A DNA stretch of 64,000 bases, taken from Limnomonas spitsbergensis. Lineage: Eukaryota; Chlorophyta; Chlorophyceae; Chlamydomonadales. A program made the translations under genes and the position numbers. This document shows, one piece after another, positions 1-10,460 of this stretch. The notes under the pieces were generated by a model. It made no database searches and was not told where the DNA came from. It was given only the letters and a program-made list of their open reading frames with translations. How positions within the stretch are numbered: the stretch's first letter is position 1; every line of letters starts with the position of its first letter. Where the stretch lies: contig JAYJMM010000037.1 of NCBI GenBank assembly GCA_037349105.1, positions 4,030,001-4,094,000 on the forward strand, given 5' to 3'.

Positions 1-246
1 GGTTGGTCAAAGGTCAAGGGGCCGAGGTGCATTTTACGGATCTGACTAGAAGATGCCTCCTTGGCTCAGTACATCACCGACTTGTTTCCCGCATCAAATT
101 GCAAAGGAGAAAACAGCCCAGGGTACTGTTTAACTTATTATTTTGGAGCCCTGATGGGGCCTGGTGGATCCTGTGGGTCCTTTACCCAGCACACGCACAT
201 GTGTAACCTGTCTTCATACTTTGCCACACAACTCCCCCATCCACAC

Positions 247-3200
247 TCACATGCGAGGCCTGCTTTCATACTCCTCCATTCGATGTCTGAGATCCATCAC
301 ACGCTGAGAGATCTCCAGCTCCGGAACCACCTCCATCGCAACTGAGACGCCGACGCCCGCCTCGGCGCCGCTGCAGCGACCGGCCTCGTCAGAGGAGAAA
401 GCGGCCGGCAGGGCGCATCCCACCTGCTGACCCTCGACAGCGCAAAGGGATCCAGCGGCGGCAACAGCGGCGGCCGCGGTCCCAGCAGCAGGTGTCCCGC
501 CAGCGCCCGGCACCGGCTCTCCTACGAGCGTTGAAGGCGATGTGGTCCCCGGGAGCGGGACGGGCGGAGGCGTGGAAGAGGAGCGCCTCCGGACCTCCAG
601 AGCCACCTGTCAGTACGGGAAAGGTTTGGATATGGTATTAAGCAGGGGAGTTATGCCCAGGTATTGAGTGCTTGAAAATCCAAGGTGACATCCAAATATT
701 TCAGATATGGTTTGCCTTCCCCCTGGTAAAAATAAATATTCTATGCTGGCAAAATGTGAAGCAAGCTCCCCATTTCCAACTTGGAACTATTGTATAATTG
801 CCTTGCCTTCCCGTGTTGCCTTCCCTCATAATTTATGTTGTTTGGGGTTTTGAGGAATCCATCAATTTATTAATAACCGATTGCCGACGCCAGTTTGCTG
901 TCGGAATTTAAGAGTTCTTGTCGACAGTCTGCCCCAAAGGCAACATACAAACAAATATTGCTTGGATGCCCGAGGGAATGTAAATCAAACCTACAGTAGT
1001 GTGATGAGACATGATGTGTATTCACATGCATCTCTCACCCCGATGCAACGCTCATTACTAGTTTTACGGCAGGCTTAGCAAATCCACGGGACCGGTAAAT
1101 GTCAAAATATCAAACAATGTTAAATAAAGGTGCAGTGTCCTTCCTTGCTCCTAATCGAGCCCATGCAATTAAGCCATCACTCATCAATGATTATATTATA
1201 TACGATCCCTCCTAGTCAAGGACCTGAATGTGCCCAGAAAGTACGTCAGCTGAGACTTAGCTACCAGAAGCAGCCACGAAAAGGGGACGTGTATTCGTCA
1301 CAGCATAGCCTTTAATTGAACAAACATTCTCAGCCCATGCTATGGTACAGCCAGTTTACGTGTGTACACTCCTGCATTTCCACTAAATATCAGCCATATC
1401 CCGGCACGGTATAATACACTGCGTGACTGCCTTGCAGAGCAAAACATCCCCACCTGTGATCGCTTGTGGTGCGCCGCCATGGCCTCCTCATACATGTGGC
1501 GGATGATCAGGTACCTGGAGGTGCAGACAGGATGCGGGTATGAACACAAGTGTGAAGCGTCTTTATGGCCACCGCATAGTGTAGAGAATAATGAAACGTC
1601 TGGAGTTGGGGGTGCAGGCAGGCAATAGAAGTGTGCAGCATCTCCATGGCTGCCACGTTCTCAGTGGGAACCCACATACGTGATGTGTGTGGACATATAG
1701 CAACGTGTCATGCCTATGAAATGCAGAAATGAGGAATAACATGCTGAAATGTAGCAGACATGCAGCTGAAATGTAGCTGAACCACCCTTGTGTGATCAGA
1801 GCATAGCATCTGCTATACTCCCAAAACAGGCTTACACTCACAGGGTGGAACCACTTGCATACCGTATGGACATATCACTACATGTCATGTACCTGACATG
1901 AAGCTGACATGAAGCTGAATCACCCACGTGAACAAAGCACCTGATATGCTCCCGCAGCAGGTTTGCGTTCTCGGGGTGGAACCACTCCGGTGTCAGGAAC
2001 CCCAGGTGGCCGGGGTGGCAGGACTCCTGGATGATCTGACGGGCATCCTTCCTTTCACGGGCTTTGAATTTGAATATGAAACGGGAGGGGGGGAGGGGGC
2101 AAGGGTGTGTCAGGAATCAAGGGAGATGCAACAGCACTCTTCGGAGACCTCGCGGGCGGTGTTCCTTTCGGATACTTTCAAATTTAGTGAAGGAAAGGGA
2201 GGGAGGTGCTCTGGGAAGGAACTCTGGGCGGATGGGGCAGCAGTATTTTATCTAGGATGACCTGCCGGGCATTGCACCTCTTGAATCATCAAGTTTGAAC
2301 TTCAATTCCAATTCGAAGGCCGAGGGAGATCAAGGAGTCCCAAATCGTCGAGGTGACAGAAGTTCTTGATGACCTCATGAGGCGGCGTTTCTACCCAGGG
2401 CTTTTAAATTTGTATTTCAGTTGGACAGAGGTGGGGAGGAGGCTGTTAGAGGGTGTGTCGAATGCAGTAGGCATCCACGCATGAGGGGATGAAATGCGGC
2501 TAAAACTAGATATTGAATGGGAGTAGCAGGCAGCAGGGTTCCATGTGTTAATTTAAAATTTGAATTTGAAAGGTGTGTGTGAGGAGGGATCAGGTGATTG
2601 AAGCAAGGCCTTACACGAGAGCAGCAAGCAGCAGAGTTGCATGCCCGTAATTTAAATTTGAACGGATTTGAATATAAAACAAGGTTGGACAAGGGAGCAG
2701 CAGGCAGTGGCACCCCTCACATCAAATTAAAATCGTCACGCATTTGAAGTCGAATACAGACTTGAGGGGGATCAGCAGGCAGGAAGGCCCCAGGCAGGAG
2801 AGCAGATTCGCATTGCAGGTGCACAGAAATGTGGTATACTACAGAATCCCGGGCGCCGACTGGTTTACAATGCCAGAATCAGAATGACGAAAAAATCACA
2901 TGATACGCGCGGATTGAACTTGTAGAGGGGATATGAGGTGTCTGCTGAAAGTATGGAGTGTTTGTGGAACTGTGGAATGCTTGCTGGATGTATGGAGTGT
3001 GTGTGCCTTGATTGACCAGTCTATGGGACACCATGACACACGCTGCAACAAACTACCTTCCGCTACAGTGCAACCCTCCGTACCCTTCTCCACCCTCTCT
3101 TGTGTGCCCTCCTCCTCACATCTCCAGACGTCGCTTACTATCTCCCTCGCTCCTCAAGTATTTGTTTCCTGTAACACGCTGAACCTGTCCCCCATAACCT

Positions 3201-6200
3201 CTCCTCCCACCCACCCCCTCACACCCTCTGCCCCATCCCCCACCCCCTCCCCCCCCACCCCACGCACCCTTCTCCCTCAACCAACTTACCCCTTTGACCC
3301 CCCACCCCCCCTCACCCACCCAACCCAAGCGCCCCCCTCCCCCCCACCATTCTTGCTGTTAAATTGCTTGAGGACGTTATACTCTAGTGATATTGGATTG
3401 GCGTGACAGAAGAATTGCACCGATGACAGAAGGAACAGCCCACAATCGCAATAGTTGTCCTGAAGAGGAGGGGGAGGGGGGAGGGGTCAGGGAGCAGGGT
3501 CACAAGTCAAGCCTCCGAAAAGCAACAATAGGGCAGCACCGACAACAGCAGAAACAGCTCAGAATCACAATGGTTATCCTCACGATTGGGGGTTGAGGGA
3601 ACAGTTTCAAGGTCACGAGTCCAGACTGATTGGTGCAGAAGAACTGCACCGACGACAGCATGAACAGCCCGCAATCATATTGGTTGGCCTGATGAGGTGA
3701 GTGGGGCGGAAGGGCGGGGTCACATTCCAAGGATCCTTGGCACATCAGACGAGCTGCATAGGTTGCAGCAGGAACAGCTCACAATCACAATGGCTGGCCC
3801 TGCCACCCCCTTCCTCCTCCCTCCACAGATGTATAATGGAACATGGCCCAGAACCCTAACTGCCAACCTCCAACAGACCTGCTTAGGCAGGTGGGACAGC
3901 TGTAGGGCCTCCATACGGTACTTCTCGTCAGCATGAGATGTACTGCAACATTCACAACACACAGACCAGGATTTGAGTCAAAGGTGCAAGTACCTGGAGT
4001 TCAGCAGAATCGTGCTGGTAGAATTCACTTATTGTACTGCTCGCCACTATGCGGCGTACCGCGGTGGGCACAACACATGGACCAAAATTAGGGTGAAGGG
4101 CGGAATTAGCTAGTGCACAGGGTTGGCTGCACATAAGTATTGGAAGGAGCTGGAATGTACCACAAGTCATCATCAGCCCACCACCCACCACCATCAGCCC
4201 ACCACCCACCACCATCAGCCCACCACCCACCACCATCAGCCCACCACCCACCACCATCAGCCCACCACTCACCACCATCAGCCCACCACCCACCACCATC
4301 AGCCCACCACCCACCACCATCAGCCCACCACTCACCATTGTTGGCATGTGTCACAATTTCCGATATGACTGTTTCACATCGTTAGATCATTAAGTCTTAT
4401 TTTCCTGGTACTGTTCTGCGGTACGATTCGTACCGCGCACCATCTAAAGGAGCAGCTGGTTTTAAGACCAATACCCAGTCTAGCCGCCAGCCTGGATCCA
4501 GCCGAATTGGATCAGAAGCTCCCTGGAAACAACGGTGGGACCTCCTAGACCCGAATGCCGATGCCAGGGATGATGCCTTACCTGCTGCCGGCCGCAGATC
4601 GCTTGTGGTGTGCCGGGCCTGAAGGCTCCCTGAAGATGGGGTCCTTATCATGCTCAACCCGCCACTCCTTGGCGCGCGACTCGCTCTTGCCCTCTGCCTG
4701 ACGCACCCATTCATAGTGCAAGTAGTTTCTGAGCTGGTTGAAGATGTTGCCCGGGCTGTGTCCGCCTGGGGGTGTGGGCATGATGACAAGGACACCAAGA
4801 TTTAAACAAAACATCCGTATTTCGAATTCAAATTCGAACACCAAACTCTCCCTCAATGAAGTCAATGTATACGTGGAAAGGTGAGCTGTCTCCGCGGAAG
4901 TTGAGGTTGCAAATTCAAGCTCAACGATAGATACGGAATTCGAATTTAATTTCAAATTCGAAGTAAAATGCCAATTTCATCTCCATGGAGTCAACGTGGA
5001 GCAGGATAGGTGAGGAGTCTCCGTGAAAGCCGGGGCTGCCAATTGAAGCTCAACACGAAGGTACCTAATTCAGATTTAAATTCGAACACCAATCTCACCG
5101 TCCATGGAGTCAATGTGCAGCAGGATAGATGAGGAGTTTCCGTGAAAGCCGGGATTGCAGATGACGGCAAGGCTCCAGTGCAGGTCCTCGTGGATGGGCA
5201 CAAACACAAACATCTTGGAGAAAAGATCCACGTCCTGCGGGAATAAACAGGGAACAGGAAGTGGTTGAGAGCTGGGATAGGGGGGTAGCGGGGCAGGGGG
5301 GGATTTGGAGTTTGGAGAGAGATTTGGGGGGTAAAGCGAGGAGGAGGGATTTGGGGTTTGGATAGAGAGGTGTGTTCGGGGGGGGGGACTGAAGGGTTTG
5401 AAGTTAAGGGTTCAGGTTACATGCGCCCACCTTGGTCCACTTCTTAACCCGATTGTGGTTGGCCAGGTACAGCTCCTCCGTCGGCTGGCTTTCCATCCTG
5501 CAAGCAACATTGTGTCAACTTACACGTGTTATTCCACGGCCGCAAAAAACATCCAATCGGAAGGAATGCTGCATTGTACACATGCATGTCAGCAGGGCAC
5601 CCAGGAACCAAACACACTGATGATCACACAAACTGACTCACTGATTATCACACCAATGTATGATCCCACCCATTATCACACAAATTGACTCACTGATTAT
5701 CACACCAATGTATGATCCCACCCATTATCACACAAATTGACTCACTGATTATCACACCAATGTCAGCAGGGCACCCAAGAACCCAGCATACCGATGATCA
5801 CACAAATTGACTCACTGATTATCACACCAATGTATGATCCCACCCATTATCACACAAATTGACTCACTGATTATCACACCAATGATCACATCAATTACAG
5901 CACCCATTGTTTCAGAAGTGATGTGATGCTCATTAGGTATATTGGCCCCACATGCAGCACTCCCAGACCCACACACACCTCCAATCATCTCTCCTGGCCA
6001 CAAGCCCATCCATTAAGCCCTTATGGCCTCTCCGCACCACCTCATCCAATTACCCTTTGTGTTCCTTGCCTGCCTGTTCCCAGCCTTGCCACTGACCGCC
6101 AGGCTTACCTTTCGTCATAATTCCTGTCGTAGCCCGAGCCTGCTTGCGCCCTGCCAGCCCTGCCGCACCACCTCATACCAATCACCCTTTGTGTCCCTCT

Positions 6201-9019
6201 AGTCCCTCGCCTGCCTGCGCCCTGCCCTAGCCATTCACCGTCAGGCTCACCTTTCATCCGAATCGCTGTCGCACCCCGAGCCCGCTTGTGCCCTGCCCGC
6301 GCCCTTCCGCACCACCTGCTTCTCGGTGAGCTTCTTGTAGAAGAACGAATTGAAGAAGTAGCAGCGCTTGCGTACCTCCTCAGGCAGGTTCTCCTCCACC
6401 CACCTGAGGGACAGGAGAGGGGGCTGAATTTGGGTTCAGGCCACAGGGTCCAAGGCTTTGAGTTCAAGAAACAAAGCTGTAGAAGTAGCAGTGTGTGCAC
6501 ACCTCCTCAGGCAGGTTCTGCTCCATCCACCTGGGGCGGGTGTGAGATTGACAGTGTAGCAATGAAGGTCAAGACGGAGAGGTGGCTTGCCATTGTTTTG
6601 TCCTAGGGGTGCGGGAGGCACTCTGCATGTACAGTACCGGGATGAAATACGAACAGCCTCCCTTAGGGGGGAAATTGCTTAATTACTTGACTGGCTGCCC
6701 AGGGGGCAATACAAATGGCGACTCTCGCGATTCCTGACTGGAAAATTGCGTCAACGGCCTGGCAATCGCAGGTAAAGTATCCCTCGCACAATCACCCCGA
6801 CACAACGTTCATTATGAGGGCAGGCGAAGCACATCTGCAGCAATTATGACAGTGTTCCTTGTTCGGCTACAAGGCCACCCTATGCAGGCCACCCCGTGGC
6901 CGCCAAAGGCCTGATTGGGACCAAATCTAGTCCGGCCTATGAATACTTGCCGGAGCAGCATGGCTGGCCACAAACAGGATCGCCAGCCAGAGACGGGGAG
7001 GTAGCTGACAGGTAGCAGAGTCACAAAAGCAAAAATACAACTGGTAAATGATAAACACAGGTACCAGTAGATCTGTTTCACCCTCCCGAGGAAAACATCC
7101 ATCATGGTGTCGTCGAGGAGCTCCTCTTCCTCTATACCCTTTGCCCCCTACTGACACCTGAAATACAAGTCAAATGTACTTGCATGATGGTGTAGTCGAG
7201 GAGCTCCTCTTGCTCTATGCCCTGTGCCCCCTACTGACACCTGAAGACAAGTCAGACCAACTTGCATGCTGCACAATCTGTTTGCTCTCCCCCTGCTAGC
7301 ACCTGAGGTAGAGAACCATGACAGTATTATCGAGGAACTCCTCTGGCTCTATGCCCCCTACTACCACCTGCAATACAAATCGAATGGACTTGTGGGCTGC
7401 ACAATCTCCTTTGCCCCCCTCCCCAAAGCCCCCCTCTTGCTTGCACCTGAGGTAGAAATCGATGACCGTGTCGTTGAGAAACTCCTCGGGCTCAATGCGT
7501 CTGATATCCTCCGCAGTCACCTCCACCGTGTGCCCGCGTCCGTCCCTGGGGTAAACAAATCGGAAACCCTGGAGGGGAAGGAGAGGGAGGGGAGGTGTGG
7601 GGAGAGTGAGGGGAGAGTGAGGGGAGTGAGGGGAGAGTGAGGGGAGGTGTGGGGAGAGTGAGGAGAGAGTGAGGGGAGTGAGGGGAGAGTGAGGGGAGGT
7701 GTGGGGAGAGTGAGGAGAGAGTGAGGGGAGTGAGGGGAGAGTGAGGGGAGGTGTGGGGAGAGTGAGGAGAGAGTGAGGGGAGAGCGAGGGGGCAGTGAGG
7801 GGAGATGTGGGGGAAATGAGGGGAGAGTGAGGGGAGAGTGAAGGGAGGTGTGGGGAGAGTGAGGGGAGAGTGAGGGGACAGTAAGGGGAGGTGTGGGGTG
7901 GGTGAAGGGAGAGTGAGGGGAGAGTGGAGGTGTGGGGAGAGTGAGAAGAGACCGAGGGGGCAGTGAGGGAAGGTGTGGGAGAGTGAGGTGAGAGTAAGGG
8001 GAAGGTGAGGGGAGGGTGAGGGGAAAGGGAAAGAGGGGAGAGTGAGGGGAAGTTGAGGGGACCACGAGGGGACTACGAGGGGGGGGAGGTGAGAGGGGCA
8101 GGTGAGGGGGGAGGTGTGGGGGGCAGGTGAGGGGGGGAGGTGAGGGGGGAGGTGTGGGGGGCAGGTGAGGGGGGGAGGTGAGGGGGGAGGTGAGGGGGGC
8201 AGGTGAGGGGGGGAGGTGAGGGGGGAGGTGAGGGGGGCAGGTGAGGGGGGCAGGTGAGGGGGGGGGAGGTGAGGTGTGGGGGGACAGGGGTATTACCTCA
8301 TCCCAGGGGACCACACGCCTCATGTACCGCCTCGTGTACCGCCTCATGTACCATCTCACGTACCGTATAACGTAACGCCGTGCACTCTGCTTCCGTGGAT
8401 TTTGCCACTGGGTGACAGTTTCCCCATCCCTACTCCTGTCCCCTGTCCCCACTCCTGCGCCCGACCACACACCCGCCGCTGGCACTTCCACTCCTGCTCA
8501 TGCTCACGCCGCCCGCGCAGCTGCTCACGCTCCTTGTCATGCTCCCGCCCATGCCGTCCCCGTTCCTGCTCATGCCCCTTCTACTCATGTTGCTCCCGCT
8601 CATGCGCATGCAGCTCCCAAAACCACTCCCATACCGGATGATACTCCAGCTCATGCTCCCGCAGAACCGCACCACGCCCACACCCTGCTCCAGCTGATGG
8701 CCCTCATGTTCATGCTCCTGCAGCTTGCACACACACACGCTCCCGAACGGGTTCATGCTCCCATTCATGCCCCCCCCCCCTCTCACCCCCCTCATGCCGC
8801 CCTCTCAACCCACTCACCACCTCTCATACTCCCAAGCCCCCATTTCTGCTGCAGCCATCACCCCACCTTGAAGGTATCTGCATCCCTGGGCTTGGGGCTC
8901 ATTGCAAGAAGGCGGTTGCTCCGGCGGACATTCAAGGCGGGCTGAGGCGGTGTCGCACCAGGTGTCAGCTCGCCCTCGTCCTCCGAGTCCGATGATGACA
9001 GGATGTTGATCGGGGAGTC
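247..9019 (-). CDS. SUMO-specific cysteine protease, Ulp2/SENP6-7-like (C48 family), multi-exon
   Basis: Predicted to cleave SUMO from target proteins. Exons assembled by eye on the minus strand, all phase-compatible: 9019-8867, 8407-8297, 7568-7447, 6403-6251, 5497-5431, 5234-5099, 4765-4582, 3942-3879, 3688-(end unclear, ~3615), 2035-1941, 1514-1454, 606-247 (stop 249-247). Domain order fits the family: substrate-entry motif EPEEFLNDTVIDFYLR (7447-7568), YFFNSFFYKKL (6251-6403), NRVKKWTK, then FVPIHEDLHWSLAVI with the catalytic His, HIDSMDGGHS with the catalytic Asp, LPKQ+ANQYDCGLFML with the oxyanion Gln and catalytic Cys, and the C-terminal FLTPEWFHPENANLLREHIR. The spacing of LPKQ-DCGLF and FLTPEWF resembles plant Ulp2-like proteases more than Ulp1/ESD4. 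The exon after the catalytic Cys has no clear donor, so an exon may be missing between 3615 and 2035. The first exon is uncertain (see 9654-9797). The last exon is low-complexity, ending RHRMEEYESRPRM. Confidence 0.88.
1640..1880 (-). repeat. Decayed copies of the FLTPEWF exon 3' end
   Basis: Around 1805-1880 the minus strand carries a diverged copy of the last ~50 nt of exon 2035-1941 plus donor (AAGTGGTTCCACCCTGTGAG against GAGTGGTTCCACCCCGAGAA). A weaker copy lies at about 1640-1690. Both sit in the intron downstream of the parent exon. Confidence 0.55.
2040..2770 (-). repeat. Intronic repeats including echoes of an exon acceptor
   Basis: Segments at about 2253-2310 and 2368-2412 resemble the start and acceptor region of exon 2035-1941 (plus strand ggatgatctgacgggcat against ggatgacctgccgggcat). 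They are followed by AT-rich motifs of the aatttaaatttgaa type, recurring about every 110 bp up to 2770. The later units are interspersed with gcagcaggcag. Confidence 0.5.
3388..3459 (-). CDS. Second, apparently intact version of the catalytic-Cys exon of the SUMO protease
   Basis: Minus-strand sequence after a ctcttcag acceptor reads DNYCDCGLFLLSSVQFFC, closely matching the upstream exon at 3688 (ANQYDCGLFMLSSVQFFC) in the same phase. Either exon would join to LPKQ of the preceding exon and keep the Gln and Asp-Cys-Gly signature. Two further copies, at about 3525-3578 and 3745-3806, are clearly decayed. This could be a mutually exclusive alternative exon or simply the best-preserved of several duplicates; the 3' end is not defined. 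Confidence 0.4.
3400..3806 (-). repeat. Four-copy cluster of the catalytic-Cys exon
   Basis: Copies at about 3400-3460, 3525-3595, 3625-3700 and 3740-3806 share acceptor-proximal and coding sequence. Only 3625-3688 and 3400-3459 keep an undisturbed DCGLF reading. Spacing is roughly 100-120 bp. Confidence 0.65.
4150..4336. repeat. 21-bp tandem repeat in an intron of the SUMO protease
   Basis: About nine units of CCCACCACCCACCACCATCAG. The length is a multiple of three, so spurious His/Pro-rich or Gly/Trp-rich ORFs appear on both strands. Confidence 0.9.
4855..5045 (-). repeat. Two echoes of the catalytic-His/Asp exon 3' end
   Basis: Segments at about 4978-5045 and 4855-4920 repeat the 3' part of exon 5234-5099 (NPGFHG to HIDSM on the minus strand) with substitutions. 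AT-rich aattcgaattcaaattcgaa motifs separate them. They lie in the downstream intron. Confidence 0.7.
5620..5900. repeat. 52-bp tandem repeat
   Basis: Units of cacacaaattgactcactga plus ttatcacaccaatgtatgat, 52 bp in total. About five copies are split into two blocks by a segment resembling 5590-5620. Confidence 0.85.
6105..6535 (-). repeat. Echoes flanking the YFFNSFFYKKL exon
   Basis: About 6105-6175 repeats the 3' end and donor of exon 6403-6251, and about 6480-6535 repeats its 5' end and acceptor. Both have lost the reading frame. The exon is therefore flanked on both sides by partial copies of itself. Confidence 0.65.
7095..7355 (-). repeat. Three echoes of the EPEEFLNDTVI exon end
   Basis: Segments at about 7095-7150, 7185-7245 and 7300-7355 repeat the EPEEFLNDTVIDFYLR-coding end of exon 7568-7447. 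The nearest one still reads IEPEEFLDNTVM. Confidence 0.7.
7575..8285. repeat. Purine-rich tandem repeat (polypyrimidine on the gene strand)
   Basis: About 700 bp of GGGGAGAGTGAG and GAGGTGTGGGGAGAG-type units, merging into GAGGTGAGGGGGG units after 8080. On the gene strand this is a long polypyrimidine tract that ends directly at the acceptor of exon 7568-7447. Confidence 0.85.
8297..8407 (-). CDS. SUMO protease exon with internal 12-bp coding repeats
   Basis: A 111-nt, phase-0 exon (37 residues) ending VVPWDE before a GTAATA donor. It reads into the next exon as VVPWDE-GFRFVYPRDG. Its first two thirds are a tandem 12-bp repeat (CGGTACATGAGG and variants) giving an Arg/Tyr-rich stretch (RRYM/RRYT). 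The acceptor at 8408 is the best fit, but a shorter exon starting inside the repeat is possible. Confidence 0.5.
8867..9019 (-). CDS. Upstream exon of the SUMO protease with a SUMO-interaction motif
   Basis: This 153-nt, phase-0 exon (51 residues) sits between a polypyrimidine/AG acceptor and a GT donor. It contains INILSSSDSEDEGEL, a hydrophobic core followed by Ser/Asp/Glu. This is the known layout of a phospho-regulated SUMO-interaction motif, common in the N-terminal regions of SENP6/7-type proteases. The rest (NVRRSNRLLAMSPKP) is basic and probably disordered. The SIM call is an inference from the pattern alone. Confidence 0.7.
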
Positions 9020-9021
9020 CT

Positions 9022-9590
9022 GAGAAAGGGAGAACCACAGCGGGCAGGTGGGGGAGGAGGGTGGGAGGGAGAAGAGGGTGTGGGCGGGGAGGCGGGGGAT
9101 AAGAGGGTGTGGGCGGAGGGGTGGGGGACGAGGGTGGGAGAGAGAAGAGGGTGTGGGCAGGGAGGTGGGGGCAAGGGAGGGAGGGAGAAGAGGGTGTGGG
9201 CAGGGAGGTGGGGGATGAGGGTGAGAGAGGGAGGAGGGTGGGAGAGGGAAGAGGGTGTGGGCGGGGAGGTGGGGCAAGGGAGGGAGGGAGAAGAGGGTGT
9301 GGGCGGGGAGGTGTGGGCGAGGGTGGGAGAGAGGGTGGGAGAGAGGGTGGGAGAGAGAAGAAGGTGTGGGCGGGGAGGTGGGGGAAGAGGGTAGGAGAGA
9401 GAAGAGGGTGTGGGCGGGGAGGTGGGGGCAAGGGAGGGAGGGAGAAGAGGGTGTGGGCGGGGAGGTGTGGGCGAGGGTGGGAGAGAAGGTGGGAGAGAGA
9501 AGAAGGTGTGGGCGGTGAGGTGGGGGGCAATGGTGGGAGAGAGAAGAGGGTGTGGGCACGGAGGTGGAGGGGCGACCCCCTTACCTGCCC
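9022..9590. repeat. ~45-bp purine-rich tandem repeat next to an exon acceptor
   Basis: About 12 units built from GGGAGAGAGAAGAGGGTGTG and GGCGGGGAGGTGGGGG. On the minus strand it is a pyrimidine tract abutting the acceptor of exon 9019-8867. It yields long spurious Pro/Ser- and Gly/Arg-rich ORFs. Confidence 0.85.
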
Positions 9591-9653
9591 CCCTCCCCCA
9601 CACAAACGCTTAGCCTCCCAATAGCAACCTCGCCCTCTGGGCCAAAACTACTT

Positions 9654-9797
9654 TTATACCAGATTTGGAATCCTCTCATCAAGCTCTACAACTTTGGATG
9701 ATGGGGTGTAATTGTGTACTTTTGCCCCCCCCCCCTCGGGCAAATCTTGAATAATAGGTGCTATAGGCAACAACTTTTTTGAATGAAGCTGGTCCAT
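9654..9797 (-). CDS. Possible 5' exon of the SUMO protease gene, or an unrelated ORF
   Basis: An open frame starts at ATG 9797 (MDQLHSKKLLPIAPIIQDL) and reads to a stop near 9654, with a possible donor (AATCTG|GTATAA) just before it. The frame is open upstream to 9899. It lies upstream of the first secure exon at 9019, on the same strand, across a tandem-repeat intron. There is no domain evidence. Confidence 0.2.
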   Translation of the reverse strand: MDQLHSKKLLPIAPIIQDLPEGGGAKVHNYTPSSKVVELDERIPNLV

Positions 9798-9899
9798 TTG
9801 GTCTTGATGCGGGCACTTTGCAGCCTCAACAGGTAGGCCCAGCCCTGATGACTCACCCTTGCATGACTCTCCGCTGCGGCTTTGCCATGCATGATGCAT

Positions 9900-10440
9900 G
9901 CAACCCTTGCAAGTCAGTCTGAGCAGCTCAACAGCTTTTGGGGTCCAGGTATTGGCGAGGTCCTAAATTCTGGATCCTACGTCCCACAGATGCAGTGTCT
10001 TAATCAGATGAAGCTAGCTGGAGGAAGCTGATTGAAGTTACCGAGCTAGGTATACGTCGCAAAATCAGAATTTCCATCAATTGTTATATTGCTCTGTCGG
10101 CAGATTCATTGGTAGATTGGAAGATTCATTGGCAGATTGGGTGGTAGATTGGGAGATTCAGTGGATTCACGATACGCTGTTACTGACGGCACCGGGTGGC
10201 TGAGGTACTGCGGGCGTGTGGACCCGATCGAACACGTCAGCGTCAGGCGTCGTCGGGTCGTTGTTGTCAGATCTCGCGTCTAGGGGTTTCTTGGGGTTCA
10301 CAACTTTCACGCACTCTTTCTTCCCGACCTCCATTTTCACCTAATTATGCCAACTTGCATTATAGATCTCATTGCCCGTAAAGCAGGAGAGTCAAGCCCA
10401 ACTACCAGTAATCGAAGACAGGCAAATCGGTGATCCTGAG
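9900..10440. other. Non-coding spacer upstream of the ankyrin gene
   Basis: No convincing coding sequence. A short tandem stretch near 10090-10165 repeats cagattcattgg/tagattgg. This spacer should hold the promoter of the ankyrin gene, but I see no clear TATA box. Confidence 0.4.
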
Positions 10441-10460
10441 TGCCTGGATACCACAGCACT

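Noticed and set aside
4106..4368. His/Pro and Trp/Gly repeat ORFs
   Set aside because: 21-bp tandem repeat in a protease intron; frames are open on both strands.
5620..5900. CRISPR-like array of spaced direct repeats
   Set aside because: Units are contiguous 52-bp tandem copies without unique spacers, in a eukaryotic intron.
7517..8491. 324-codon Pro/Ser/Leu frame
   Set aside because: Mostly the purine-rich array read on the minus strand; only its first part (8297-8407) is supported as an exon.
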